Of a stretch of DNA of 64,000 bases, positions 24,491 through 37,113 are shown piece after piece. The first letter of the stretch is position 1. Each line of letters starts with the position of its first letter. A model generated the notes under the pieces. That model was not told the origin of the DNA. It made no database searches and saw nothing but the letters and a program-made list of their open reading frames with translations. Both the position numbers and the translations under genes were made by a program. This DNA is from Limonium bicolor (taxonomy: Eukaryota; Streptophyta; Magnoliopsida; Caryophyllales; Plumbaginaceae), in assembly GCA_023374045.1 (NCBI GenBank), contig CM041776.1:316560722-316624721 (forward strand), given 5' to 3'.

Positions 24491-24780
24491 CACTAGTACA
24501 AAAAAACACATATTTCGGCGCCTCTATTTTGGTGATTTCTAGCTAGAAACCACCGAAATAAATGCCTTTTTTACACATAGAATTTTTGGGAGCCTGTTTT
24601 CTCGGTTCTTTTTAAACAAATCGGATCGCGGGAAAATTTCAGCTATTTCAACGGTTGTTAGCAAGGGCCAAGTTCTAAATCACGTTTGTAAATATAAAAA
24701 GACGTGAGACAACCGCTGTAGATACCGAATATTCTACCACATTTTTGTTTATTTGTGCATACAAGCTCTTGTAGTTAGAG
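24491..24780 (+). mobile_element. CACTA transposon end (orphan)
   Basis: It opens CACTAGTACAAAAAAACAC and is followed by TTTCGGCG and CCACCGAAAT words in both orientations. The head is the same as that at 57562 (CACTAGTACAAAAAGGG). No matching right terminus found, so the inner limit is arbitrary. Confidence 0.65.
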
Positions 24781-25013
24781 GGTAGGTGCAATTAATTTTA
24801 GACCAGAGGTCACAAGTTCAAAGCATAAAGATTACACTTTTTGTATTTTATTATTATTATTTTCTTTATTCTCATTAGATTGTAGCGTTGGTTGTTTTGG
24901 TTTAGTTTATCATTTTATTTTCTTTTTATCAAGTATTACACTTTGTATTTTTTATTATTATTCTCGTTAATTAGATTGTAGCATTTGTTATTTTGGAATT
25001 CACGCCAAAAATT
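24781..25013. other. possible SINE-like or unassigned stretch
   Basis: A segment near 24768-24830 (TAGTTAGAGGGTAGGTGC, then AGGTCACAAGTTCAAAGC) loosely resembles pol III boxes A and B. No duplication or second copy, so the call is weak. Confidence 0.2.
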
Positions 25014-25640
25014 TGTAGCAGAAATATGTATTACTATACTTTTAACTAGGCAGTGTACCTATCGTTTTGCGGAATAGTGAATTAAGAAGAGGTCGATCTC
25101 AGGGACCTCGTTCAATTAATTGACAATTTATTTACTAACTGAGAAACTAAACTAAGAAAACAGGAAACAACACTTTTCCAAGTTTGCTTAATTTAATAAA
25201 AAGAAAAACTCAACAAACTAACATAAAATAATAAAACAGTAAAATAAACTAGACAAATAAATAAAGAGTAAACTCTAAATAAAAGGAAGCACCCGGGATT
25301 ATTCTGCAAATCTTCAATTACTAATCTATTAATAAACTCTTCCCTAATTCTTGATGATTATGTTTTATTAATTTTTCCGTACAACAACCAGACAGTATAT
25401 TTTACTACTTAAACTGTGAAGAAAAGAATTAATTTCGGATCTCTGGTAAGTTTGATACATTGGTAGTAGCTTTGTTTTGAAATTATTTTAGAAGATTGCA
25501 TCATGGTTCGATACTAATCATTGTTGTGGCCTCTAATTATATTTACTCATTCAGCTGGATTGCTTACCGCTGGTAGATACTAGTATTTGGTTGTATTGTT
25601 TAATATGCAAACTTGTCAGTGTTTGATTATGAAGTCCATC
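25014..25640 (-). mobile_element. LTR 3'-end fragment of a gypsy-type element
   Basis: On the minus strand the sequence ends with a tract reading AACGATAGGTACACTGCC close to the end, the same layout as the TGATAAG LTR tails elsewhere in the window. Its own 5' part is not recognisable, so it is truncated or too diverged. Confidence 0.4.
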
Positions 25641-25744
25641 TATTAATATTACACCAATTCTTGACTACAGGTGGTTTTAGCCATCTTAGCTACATCCTAG
25701 AGTGAAATACAGAGATAAAGAGGAGCACATGTAATATGGATTTT

Positions 25745-26640
25745 TTTTATTTTTTTCTTTTTCACGCAAATAGTGTCGCGCCGGACATTTTGCGAGCGCC
25801 TCACTCTTTTTTCTTTTTTTATTTTTTATTTTTCCTTTTTTTATCTTTATCAAAACAACAATAATTTTAAATTGTTGTAACTTTTAATATATATGTTCAA
25901 AATAAAAAAAATCATTGTTCATATAAATTCAAGCTCTTCAAAACAAGATCAATCATAGATATGTTTTAACAGCTTTTAAAAAAATATTTTATATGTATAT
26001 GATGATACACTAAAATAATAATATGATTCATTAATTTTGTATTATGATTCATTAAATTTGATATTATGATTCATTAAGTAATAACTGGTTAATTCGATGT
26101 TTTTATATTTTAATGTGATGATGTACATATTTTATTGTGAGAATGTACATGTTTTAATGTGACAATGTGCATGTTCTAATGTGAGAATGTACATGTTCTT
26201 TAATGAACATTTGTACATGTTTTTACGGCCATCTGTACATGTTTGTATGACCATCTGTACAAGTGACTCCCTTATATGTACATGTTTTAATCTAAGGATG
26301 TACATATTTAATGATTCGTACAGGTTTATATTACTATCTATATGTTTTTAACGTGAGGATGTACATGTTTTTACATGAGGATGTACATGTTTTAGTGAAT
26401 ATTTGTACACGTTTGTATGACCATCTGTACAAGTTTTATTTTATGCTCTGTGCACTTTACATGTAAAAATAAGTTTTTTAAAAGTTGTCAAAATATATCA
26501 GTGATTGGTCTTGTTTTGAAAAGCTTGAAATTAGATAAAAATTGATATAATTTTTTTTCATTTTGGACTTATATATTATAAGTTACAACAATTTAAAGTT
26601 TTATAATAAAAAAAATCTAAAAAAACAAAAAGGAGCGCGG
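25745..26640. mobile_element. long-arm MITE, copy A, with TGTACATG repeats
   Basis: Arms of about 200 bp are inverted copies; both contain TTCAAGCTCTTCAAAACAAG (in reverse in the right arm). The centre (26090-26460) repeats words such as GATGTACATGTTTTAATGTG roughly every 20-35 bp. Non-coding. Copies B (26815-27530) and C (46002-47037) share the arms. Boundaries approximate. Confidence 0.7.
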
Positions 26641-26814
26641 GCGCGCCTCTCTAAAAAAAACACGCCGAAACGAGGTATGCAGCCAGGTTTGGCTACAGTG
26701 ACCTGTAGCCAAGACACGCCCAGTCTTGGCTAAAGGTGGTTGTAGCTATCTTGGCTACATATGTGGTAAGTTTTGTAATTTACAAGAATTGGGGGAGATA
26801 GGGGAGTGAGGGAC

Positions 26815-27530
26815 ACGTCAGCATTTGTTTTTTGTTTCTTTTTTTATCACAAAAACTTTAAATTGTTGTAACTTTTAATATATAAGTCTAAAATGACAAA
26901 AAATTATATCATTATTCACCTAAATTCAAGCTCTTCAAAACAAGATCAGTCATGGATATATTTTGACAACTTTTTTAAAAAAAATTTTACATGTATAATG
27001 TACAGAACGTAAAAGAAAACTTGTACATATAGGCATACAAACCTGTACAAATGTTCATTAAAACATGTGCATCCACACGTAAAAACATGTACATCATCGC
27101 ATTAAAAATATACAGATGGTCGCATAAATATGTATGAATCATCAAATATGTACATCCTTAGATTAAAATCTGTACATATAAAGGAGAAAACTTGTACAAA
27201 TTGCCATACAAACATGTACAGATGTTCATTAAAAAATATGTACATTTTCACATTTGAACATGTACATGTCACATTAAAACATGTACATTCTCACATTAAA
27301 ACATGTACATACATCCTCACATTAAAATATCACCGTATACATGTAAAAATAATTTTTTTTAAAGTTGTCAAAACATATCCATGACTAGTCTTGTTTTGAA
27401 GAGCTTGAATTTAGATGAACAATGATATTATTTTTTTTTAATTTTATTCTTATATATTAAAAGTTACAATCATTTAAAATATTGTTGTGATAAAGATAAA
27501 ATAAATAAAAGTAAAAAAAGTAAAAAAACG
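26815..27530. mobile_element. long-arm MITE, copy B, with ACATGTACA repeats
   Basis: Same arms as copy A. The centre (27000-27320) carries ACATGTACATTCTCACATTA-like repeats in the orientation opposite to copy A. The only long frame in it is low-complexity repeat translation, not a gene. Confidence 0.7.
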
Positions 27531-27718
27531 AAATCGCAACGCGCCTCCTGTTTTTATTTTCCTTTTTGGTTTTCTGTTTTGTCCCACTATACTTCATTAA
27601 TTACAAAAATACCCTATTGTAAAGATATTTTTTATTTTTATTTGACTGAAATATCTTAAGATGTAGCCAACTTGGCTACATTCACCTTTAGCCAAAAATT
27701 TGCGCTATTTTATAGTGC

Positions 27719-28620
27719 TTATTGATGCAAAAATTATCAGAATACTGTAGCTTTGGGTCGGTATGCACATGTGTTTATTCGAATATATGAACACATATTT
27801 ATATATTCATTTGGCTAACTGATGTTAAGATTGCAGGACGTGGGCAATAATCTGAACCTGTGACATTGTATATATACATTTATACTTTCATTTACACATT
27901 TAAATATTCTTTATGTTATTTTTTATATATATTGGACTAATTTTTATGTTTTTTTTATCTATGACAGAAGCTTATAGCTAGTCTATATTTGTAACAGGTA
28001 ATGAGATGGTTTTAGAGTTCTAACTTTTGCATTTTTTATGGATTGTTTTATATAATTCAATTGCATTGTCATTACATGAGGATTCTGTCTTGCCTCTTAA
28101 AGGTTGGAGATGAAGAACTCATAATTATGAGAGTGTCCACTCTCATAATGATATTCTTCTAACGGAAAAGTTGCATATTCCATATCCTAGAGCTTATACA
28201 TATTTGAATATTGCATAATCACTTATTTATGTTTCCTCATTATTCTATTGTTATTATTTAGTTCCATATCTTTCTTTTAAAAGTTGATGATAAAAGTAAA
28301 GATCAAGTTATCTCGGGGGAAGAGGGTACTGCTTCCAAGCACCTCCCCAATTCTTAGCCTAGACCCGAACTTAGATTTCTAGTTAAATTTTGTAATATCA
28401 TTTTGGACAATCTCATGCATTTTTTAATGTAATTTATAGTTTTAGGGCTGTAATTACATGTGTTCGGAAAGTGGAATTAATGAGAAGAATTATATTGTTA
28501 TTTCTATATAATGTCTATATGATATTCCTTTCTACTTGGATGGTTAAATTAAATGACAACTCAATAAAATTCAAATAATTGTTAAATCTGCGGGGGGCTT
28601 TTTAATTAAGGAAAGACGGG
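27719..28620. other. unassigned AT-rich stretch
   Basis: No gene and no repeat pair recognised. Confidence 0.3.
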
Positions 28621-28857
28621 TTACCTTGCCCTCACAACCGCGGGAACTTGGAATAGAGAGGGAGATGACAAAAGAACCTTTAATTATGTATGAATATGTT
28701 TGTATACAGAGGACTGGAACTTTTGATTGAAGGAGAAGCTGACTAACTATATATATATAACTAATGACACCTAACAGCTACCTACAACAGAGTATTAGTA
28801 ATCTATACAAGAATGATAACAAACAAATATAATATACATATATAACATACTGCAACA

Positions 28858-29410
28858 ACCCCCCCCTCCCCTCAAGTCCATCACTCTCATAGTGAAGGAA
28901 TTGTTTTGGAAATCGCCTTTTTCATACCCAGCTTTGGAAGAGTGGGTATATATCCTTTCCCTTGTAGATTCTTTGTCACAATGTCCGCCAACTGTTGATA
29001 TGCTGGAACATGATATACCCTTATTAACCCTTCTTGTACCTTTTGCCTTACTCTAGCTATGAAACTACTAAACCGCTGTCCGATTTTACTGGAATGGGGG
29101 TGATTCCTTGAACGCTAAATTTTGCTAGCAATCGGGTCAACCAGCACAATTCTATAGTCACCCTTCGAATAGATCGGTACTCTCCTTCAGCTGTGGATAG
29201 TGAGATTGTTTCTTGAATTTCCAACTAATTGGGGAGCCTCTAAGTTGTATTATGTAACCACTAACTGATCGTCTTGAGTGTGATCAAGCTGCCCAATCTG
29301 CATCGTAGAATGCCACAAGGTGAAGATCAGGTCTGTTTGATATAAAGTATCCCATAGTCCAAGCTGATTGCTAAGTATGACAGAACATGCAGTGCTGCTT
29401 CCATATGTTC
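28858..29410 (-). pseudogene. copia RNase H end (distal to the insertion)
   Basis: Minus-strand frames show EAALHVLSYLAISLDYG next to the insertion, then FYDADWAA, RRSVSGYIIQL and SPISWKFKK, which are copia RNase H motifs, with stops between them. The first of these continues directly from the frame that ends at 37114 on the other side of the inserted element. Confidence 0.8.
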
Positions 29411-31008
29411 TGATAAGTATCCAAATGAGCATGTTTTATAGGTGTATTTCATATATATTATTAGCACTTTTCTTGCTCATTTCTCCACTTATCTTAGTTT
29501 TCCTCTAGTTTATGTTTTATTGGTTATCTCACAAATTTATTGGTTAAAACATGAGGAAAAACCAAGCTAGGAGCAAAGTAGGCGAAAAGACGAACGCGTG
29601 GGCGCAAACGGATCTTCAAACGGAGCTGAAACGAATATTTTAGAAGCAAACCAATTTTCCTCCGAACCATACTGGTCCGAACCAGTGGTTCGGACAATGC
29701 AACAACACGTCCGAGTCTTGTCCGCCCAAACAGGGCCGGACAAGGACAAATGCGTCCGGGTTACGTCCGCCCAACTAGGGCCGGACAAGTGCAATTGTGT
29801 CCGGGGATTTTGGCACGGACAAGGGCCGGACAGGGCAAAGAAGCGTCCGGGTATCTAAGGCCGGACAGACATATGTTTGTGTGCTGTCCGTGGAAAAATG
29901 GACGGACACAAACAAGGACGCGTCTTAATGCAACGTAGATCCAGAAATTAACGCGACTGGTTTCGTCGCCGACTGTCTTCCCCAATTGCTTCTTCCTTTC
30001 GGCGCCTACAGACATATCCATCTACTCCAGTAAACCATATCAGGTGCCTGTCTTAAATCCCTCACGCGTCTGTCTCCAATCAACCTCAGTTCTGTCTCCT
30101 CTCCAGCTCTATCATCAACCTCATCCTCTGCCTCTATATAAACCCAGCACCTTCAACCATAATTGGTGTGCCTGTGTGCCTGTACGTGGAAAGACTGAAG
30201 AAATCACACAACACCACCACACTCCTCCATTCTCTTCCATTCATTTTCTCCCGTAACACCACAACACTCCATACTCACGTACTCAGCAAAACAAAGAAAT
30301 AGAAGAGAGGCAGCAGAAGTGAGAGCGAGTGCAGACCCGTTCTTTCTCTGAATTAATGGCAAAATCTATCTGTGCTATCTTTTTATCTCCGTTAATGTCT
30401 GAGTAATTTTCATTTGTATCCTAGGATGGGTTTGATCCTAATATTGCTTAAATAAATATTTATCACATGTCTCACTTATTAAACTTGTTTTAATTCCTTT
30501 CAGCTAATATTGTTAAATGCTTTACGTTACGTGACAAACTACTGAATTTTTATGGTAACTATAACATATGGTTTTGAGATAGTCAAAGTACCACAAAGGA
30601 ATAAACCTTGGTATTTACACTCCGGGTTGAGCAGGAAAATACTGAGGCTATTATTAAGAGTTTGTAACTGACACCTATTAACTATAAATAGACAAAATAA
30701 TTGAGACAAGGTTATAAATTTGTTTAAGTAATTTAGGTAATTCCCCCGCTATCTTAGGATACCTTTTCCATCCATATCAATCAATTCACCTTATTTTACT
30801 GTTTTTATTATTTCTGTACTAATCCAACAACAAATCAAGCTTGCCTCCGGCTAAACCCCCTTTTACAGTTTTTTATTAACTACCAAGACTAGGATAATTG
30901 AACAATTTCCCTGTGGATACGACACTTGTTATACTACTCCGAATAGGTGCACTTGCCTATTAGTTTGCTATAAATCTATGTATATTAACGTGTAGTTTTA
31001 TCACAACA
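29411..31008 (+). repeat. 5' LTR of the Athila-like element
   Basis: Contains a GC-rich block (29680-29920) packed with GGGCCGGACAAG and GTCCGGG words, a likely TATA box in CTCTATATAAACCC (about 30134-30147), and the end CACAACA. The 3' LTR has an extra GAGGGCCGGACA unit in the block. Confidence 0.95.
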
Positions 31009-31557
31009 AGTTTTTGGCGCCGTTGCCGGGGAAATTTATTCCATCAATTTCCCTAGTTTCCGGTAGTTCACTTGCTATACTGTAATATTTGTTTATATTA
31101 TGTTGTTTGTTTAATTTCTGACATCTAACTTCGGACATCTAATTTCAGTTCTTTATTTTATTGTCATTTATTTTTCAGTCATTTAATTTCCATTGTCCTT
31201 TAAATTTCAGTAATTAACTTCTAACATTTTAATTTTCTGTCTCTAACTACTAACCTTAAAATTTCTGTCATTTAATTTTCTGTCAATTTAAATTTCTGTC
31301 AACTAACTAACATTAAATTTTGTCATTTAAATTTCTGTCATTTAAATTCCAGTACTCTAACTACTAACATTTAAATTCAGTTCCTTAAATTCCCTTGTCA
31401 CTTATTTTCTGTCATTTTTACTCTTGTTAAAAAAATAGAAAAAAATATATCAGTGTTGTTTAATTAACGTTTATCAGCCTAACCAATATCTGCCTTTCTT
31501 TATCTATTTACTAATTAATTTTGCAGTTTCTGACGAACCACAAGTTATCTTCTGTGC

Positions 31558-34295
31558 ATGCCAAACACTCGAACCCGAGGTTCTCCACTTGTCAATCCGA
31601 GACCTGAACCCGAGCGCACTTTATTACAAGCACGAAGAAACCTGAGAAATCAAGACATGGCCGAAAACCAAGTTATAGATGAAATGAACCATGAAAATCA
31701 ACCAGAACACTGTGCCCTCTCTGATTACCACCAACCGGATACCGAAGAAAGGGCATCAGCCATAGTTCTCCCCGAACTAACACCGCTAGAAACCGGACGA
31801 TGGGCTTTCAAAACCCACTACATCACCGCCGTCCGGGATTTAGGCAAGTTTAGTGGAGCAAATCCAGATGAAGCCCCAAATCATTTAAGTCTCTTCCTAG
31901 ACTTCTATAATTCCTTTGGTCAAACCGGCAACGTCAAAGAAAGAATCTGCCTACAACTATTTCCTCACTCATTGTCAGATTCAGCAAATAGGTGGTACCG
32001 AAGTCTTCCCTCCCGATCAATCCATACATGGCTGCAAATGGTCCATAAATTCCTTGCCAAATACTACCAAACCAGTAGAACGAGGCAGTTGATAGGAGAA
32101 ATCAACACATTTTGTCAGGAACCAGGAGAAACATTGTACGACGCATGGGACAGATTCAAGGATATGCTAATGAAGTGTTCCCACCATGGTCTCGACGATC
32201 AATCCCTCTGCCTATCATTCTTCAATGGCCTGGATGATGGAAACTGACTACTCGTAAATTCCTCTGCTGGAGGAAGTTTCATGATGAAATCTCCTCAAGA
32301 AGGGATGAACCTTCTCGAAACCATGACAAGCAATACTAGACAGTGGACGAGATCCAAAGGAAGAACGCCACGAGCAGCAGGCCTACTCCATGTTGAACCT
32401 ACGGATCATTTATCAACCCAGATCTCGTCTCTTGCAAAGATGGTGGAAAAGCTAACAACATCTCAAAACGAAATCGTAAAGACAATAGCTTCCCCACCTA
32501 CAAGTTCATCTGCAGAAGGATGTGCCATATGCGCCGGTCCTCATGAAACTCATCAATGCGAAGGTAAAAAACAGTACGAAGATGTGAACTTCATAGGAAA
32601 CCGCCCCGGTAATTCCTACAACAATAACATCAACAACAACTACCCATGGAGAAATCATCCGAATTTCTCAAGGAAAAACAATGATCAGAACCAAGGAGGG
32701 CAGAACACAGTTCCAATACCTATCAGGGAAACAGACCCCAACCAAACTCTAATATGGGTTATAGAGCACAAGGTGCCCCTCCAGGTTTCCAACAACAACA
32801 AGAACCACCTTCATCCTCTGTTAATCCAAATGCTGAACTCAAAGAGATGATGAAGGGATACATGTCTATGACTCAAAACCAGCTTTATGCACAAGAAGCT
32901 TTCAACCAGAAAATCGAAGGTAAATTCAATCAAATTGCAGAACAACTTGCTCGAAGACCGTCTGGGACTCTCCCAAGCCAAACAGAGCCAAATCCAAAAG
33001 AGCAAGCCAAATGCATCTATGTGAAGGAACACGATAAAGAAAAGATGGAGGTGGCCAAAACATTTAAGGTTCCAGAACTTCACCCTTCCCTTCAAGAGTG
33101 GGTAATAGCAATCGAAACTTCCAAAAGGAATGTAGCTGAACTGGAAAGCACCGCCAAAGTCTATAAAAATCGCATTCAGTCCGAGAATACCTACCTTGAG
33201 CAGTTGGTGGCCGGCTATGAAAATGAAAAACTCGATTTTGAAGTAGAAGAGGAAGAGGTTAAGGCGATAACCTTGAGAAGCGGTAGAAAAACCGATGAGA
33301 TTAACATCCCGCAAAGGTCAGAAGAATCCAAAGAGGATAATGAGGAAAGAGTTGAGGTCCCAGTAGAAAAAACATCTCCCACCATCCTCACTATTCCATC
33401 AGCTTCAAAACCTTCTCCACAAGAACCGCCTCTACCATTTCCCAACCGACTCCAAAAGCAGAAATTGGATAATGAATATGGTAAGTTTCTGGCAATGCTG
33501 AAACAACTAAACGTCAACATACAGTTTGTAGACCTCATTGCCAAAATGCCAAACTACGCAAAATTTCTCAAACACCTTATCTCCAACAAAACTAAATTAG
33601 CCGAAGTCGGTACCGTACCACTCAATGTAGCTTGCTCAGCTATTCTGCAACAACCACTACCTTCGAAATGCAATGACCCAGACAGCTTTACCATTCCAGT
33701 CACAATTGGTAGCACCTCATATCCATACTCCCTATGCGATCTGGGTGCCTCCATAAATTTAATGCCCCTCTCCACTTTCAAAAGGCCAGGAATTGGAGAT
33801 ATGAAAAAGACCAAGATGACCCTTCAACTAGTAGATGGTTCGGTAACTTACCCAAGCGAAATGGTGGAGGATGTTATCATTAAAGTGGAACACTTATACT
33901 TCCCATGCGATTTTGTCATTTTGGACATCGAAGAGAACTCCACTACACCTCTCATCCTTGGACGACCTTTCCTTGCCACAGCCAATGTGCACATTTGGGT
34001 GGCCCGGGGGATAATCACCCTTCAAGCTTATGATGAAAAGCTGGAGTTTGCATCAGGAAGGTCTCCAGATAACAAATCCAAAGATCTCAAGTTTGTGAGA
34101 GACACTCAATCACCATCGTCTCCACTTCTCTTTGTCACCCTTCCAGACGGAATGTCCATTACAGAGATACCACCACCAATCCCTGATGAAGAGCGGGATA
34201 AGAAAAGAAAACATGCACCCAGGTGGACACTCAAAAATACCATAGAGTCATGCTTTGGATCTCCTCCTCATAACCGCCCCCCAGGTTCGATCTAA
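31558..34295 (+). pseudogene. gag-protease polyprotein of the Athila-like element, disrupted
   Basis: Gag starts at 31558 (MPNTRTRGSP). The retrotransposon gag domain runs about residues 90-230, with FSGANPDEAPNHLSLFLDF and RWYRSLPSRSIHTWLQM. A TGA at 32245-32247 interrupts it; the frame resumes unchanged (LLVNSSAGGSFMM), so one C-to-T change (CGA to TGA) would explain it. A zinc-knuckle-like CAICAGPHETHQC lies near 32521. A frameshift near 32750 moves the frame into the segment ending at 34295, which holds the aspartic protease: CDLGASINLMPL (active Asp at 33738) and LILGRPFLA (near 33950). Translation stops after the protease; no polymerase follows. Gag forms particles, the protease would cleave them. 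Confidence 0.9.
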
Positions 34296-35497
34296 CCAAA
34301 GCGTCTAGCCAAAGACGTTAACCAAGGGCAGCTTTCCGGGAGGCAACCCGGATGAACTTTTTTTATTGCTTTTATGCTCTTTTAATTTTCAGGTTCTCTT
34401 TAAATTTTGTTTTTGCTAACTCAACCCCGTTTGTAGTATGGTTGCTTCTAGTGTCTTATGCAGATGCAACTTCATGTCTACACCGCAACCAAGCTACGCT
34501 ACTTGAGGCTGAAGCTCAAGTGTGGGGGAACTCCTATAAAGCAAGCAAAAATAATCTCAGGGGAGTACCAGTTTCTTTAATTATGCTTTTTTTAAATAAA
34601 TTCTGCTGAGGAAGGTTCTGTGCTTAAATGTTATTTGTGAGCTTTGTGTTCTCTCTATTTTATCTACTTACCGAAAAGGTCTTCTGAACACTCCTTGTTT
34701 TCTGGTAAACAATGAGGACATTGTTCAATTTAAGTGTGGGGGTGAGTGCCCTTTTCGGTGACATTTTGTGCTAAAATGCTTAATCTCTCTGCTTATCTTG
34801 CGTTTGTCCTAATTCAATATCGTGGACCCTTTATATGTGGGTTGTTCTCTTTAAGAATAAATACTGTTATGAATTGTGGGATAAATGGTACAAATTTTAA
34901 AATTTTAATTACTTTTGAGGAGCATTTTTATGCGGTGTGACCAAATGATCTGCAATGATTGGGTTTTTATTGCTCAGGGGTTCTTTCTGTCTTCTTTCTT
35001 AGGGATTGCTAAGGGGTGCTTCTCTGTCAAAAAAAATATATATAAAAAAAATAAATAAGGGACTTGCGAGACACCATTGGTAACCAACAAAGAGAGTTGA
35101 GTGTTCTTAAAATACAAAAGCTTGATGCTTACATATTATCTTCTCATCTCTTATGCAAAAATGAAACAAATGCATAAATCTATTTTTCCTTTTGTTTTCT
35201 CCTCAATGCCCATTCTTGAGAGAAGTTGACCATGGTAAAAGTTCTCAAAGTCACCTTAAATTAAGAAGCATTGAAGTACTCCAGATCATACCCCGAAACT
35301 CTAATTTTTATTTTTACCCTGAGTACGCCTATGCCACCAGTAGGTGATGATTCACACTCCTCGAAAAGTTTAAAGATCATGTACTGTTCACCTGTTTATC
35401 CTACCCTTCATAATAATATTTGTTAATATTGAGCATTTCCTACTTGCTTGGGTACATGGTTTTGCTTGAGGACAAGCAAAAGGTAAGTGTGGGGGTG
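34296..35497 (+). other. 3' untranslated part of the Athila-like element
   Basis: It opens with CGGGAGGCAACCCGG (near 34338) and ends with GAGGACAAGCAAAAGGTAAG and a G-rich tract. These match the region that follows the polymerase/env part in Athila-type elements, suggesting the polymerase was deleted rather than cut off at an end. Confidence 0.6.
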
Positions 35498-37108
35498 TGA
35501 TAAGTATCCAAATGAGCATGTTTTATAGGTGTATTTCATATATATTATTAGCACTTTTCTTGCTAATTTCTCCACTTATATTGTTTTCCTCTAGTTTATG
35601 TTTTATTGGTTATCTCACAAATTTATTGGTTAAAACATGAGGAAAAACCAAGCTAGGAGCAAAGTAGGCGAAGAGACGAACGTGTGGGCGCAAACGGATC
35701 TTCAAACGGAGCTGAAACGAATATTTTAGAAGCAAACCAATTTTCCTCCGAACCATACTGGTCCGAACCAGTGGTTCGGACAATGCAACAACACGTCCGG
35801 GTCTTGTCCGCCCAAACAGGGCCGGACAAGGACAAATGCGTCCGGGTTACGTCCGCCCAACTAGGGCCGGACAAGTGCAATTGTGTCCGGGGATTTTGGC
35901 ACGGACAAGGGCCGGACAGGGCAAAGAAGCGTCCGGGTATCTAAGGCCGGACAGAGGGCCGGACAGACATATGTTTGTGTGCTGTCCGTGGAAAAATGGA
36001 CGGACACAAACAAGGACGCGTCTTAATGCAACGCAGATCCAGAAATTAACGCGACTGGTTTCGTCGCCGACTGTCTTCCCCAATTGCTTCTTTCTTTCGG
36101 CGCCTACAGACATATCCATCTACTCCAGTAAACCATATCAGGCACCTGCCTTAAATCCCTCACACGTCTGTCTCCAATCAACCTCAGTTATGTCTCCTCT
36201 TCAACTCTATCATCAACCTCATCCTCTGCCTCTATATAAACCCAGCACCTTCAACCATAATTGGTGTGCCTGTGTGCCTGTACGTGGAAAGACTGAAGAA
36301 ATCACACAACAGCACCACACTCCTCCATTCTCTTCCATTCATTTTCTCCCGTAACACCACAACACTCCATACTCACGTACTCAGCAAAACAAAAGAAATA
36401 GAAGAGAGGCAGCAGAAGTGAGAGCGAGTGCAGACCCGTTCTTTCTCTGAATTAATGGCAAAATCTATCTGTGCTATCTTTTTATCTCCGTTAATGTCTG
36501 AGTAATTTTCATTTGTATCCTAGGATGGGGTTTGATCCTAATATTACTTAAATAAATGTTTATCACCTGTCTCACTTATTAAACTTGTTTTAATTCCTTT
36601 CAGCTAATATTGTTAAATGTTTTACGTTACGTGACAAACTACTGCATTTTTATGGTAACTATAACATATGGTTTTGAGATAGTCAAAGTACCACAAAGGA
36701 ATAAACCTTGGTATTTACACTCCGGGTTGAGCAGGAAAATACTGAGGCTATTATTAAGAGTTTGTAACTGACACCTATTAACTCTAAATAGACAAAATAA
36801 TTGAGACAAGGTTATAAATTTGTTTAAGTAATTTAGGTAATTCCCCCGCTATCCTAGGATACCTTTTCCATCCATATCAATCAATTCACCTTATTTTACT
36901 GTTTTTATTATTTCTGTACTAATCCAACAACAAATCAAGCTTGCCTCCGGCTAAACCCCTTTTTACAGTTTTTTATTAACTACCAAGACTAGGATAATTG
37001 AACAATTTCCCTGTGGATACGACACTTGTTATACTACTCCGAATATGTGCACTTGCCTATTAGTTTGCTATAAATCTATGTATATTAACGTGTAGTTTTA
37101 TCACAACA
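35498..37108 (+). repeat. 3' LTR of the Athila-like element
   Basis: Nearly identical to the 5' LTR; 13 bp longer, mainly from one extra GGGCCGGACAGA unit near 35950. Followed directly by the duplication TGTTC. Confidence 0.95.
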
Positions 37109-37113
37109 TGTTC

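Larger units (their letters stand above)
25660..27718 (-). mobile_element. CACTA end region with GGCTACA subterminal repeats, carrying two MITEs
   Basis: Read from the minus strand, it opens at 27718 with CACTATAAAATAGCGC. GGCTACA/TGTAGCC words cluster at 27660-27700, 26683-26756 and 25667-25700. The three clusters are separated by two large MITEs (about 25745-26640 and 26815-27530), which seem to have landed in the subterminal repeats of one CACTA element. The far end was not found. Confidence 0.6.
29411..37108 (+). mobile_element. Athila-like Ty3/gypsy element, gag-protease only
   Basis: A 7698-bp element with LTRs 29411-31008 (1598 bp) and 35498-37108 (1611 bp), both TGATAAGTATCC..TATCACAACA. 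The target duplication is TGTTC (29406-29410 and 37109-37113), perfect. The primer-binding site at 31015-31031 reads TGGCGCCGTTGCCGGGG, typical of Athila-type elements. A purine-rich tract (AAGTGTGGGGGTG) abuts the 3' LTR. Inside are gag and protease but no reverse transcriptase, RNase H or integrase, so it needs another element to move. By eye the LTRs differ at about two dozen sites plus a 12-bp indel, a fairly young insertion. Confidence 0.95.

Noticed and set aside
24768..24830. Third SINE or tRNA gene
   Set aside because: Box-like words are loose, no target duplication, no cloverleaf and no match to the two SINE copies.
27130..27384. 84-codon ORF with repeated HVH/TCTN words
   Set aside because: It is a translation of the ACATGTACA repeat inside MITE copy B.
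29567..30021. ORFs on both strands in the Athila-like LTR (and twins at 35653-36354)
   Set aside because: They follow the GC-rich repeat block of the LTR; no start context or family similarity, and they exist because the block lacks stops.
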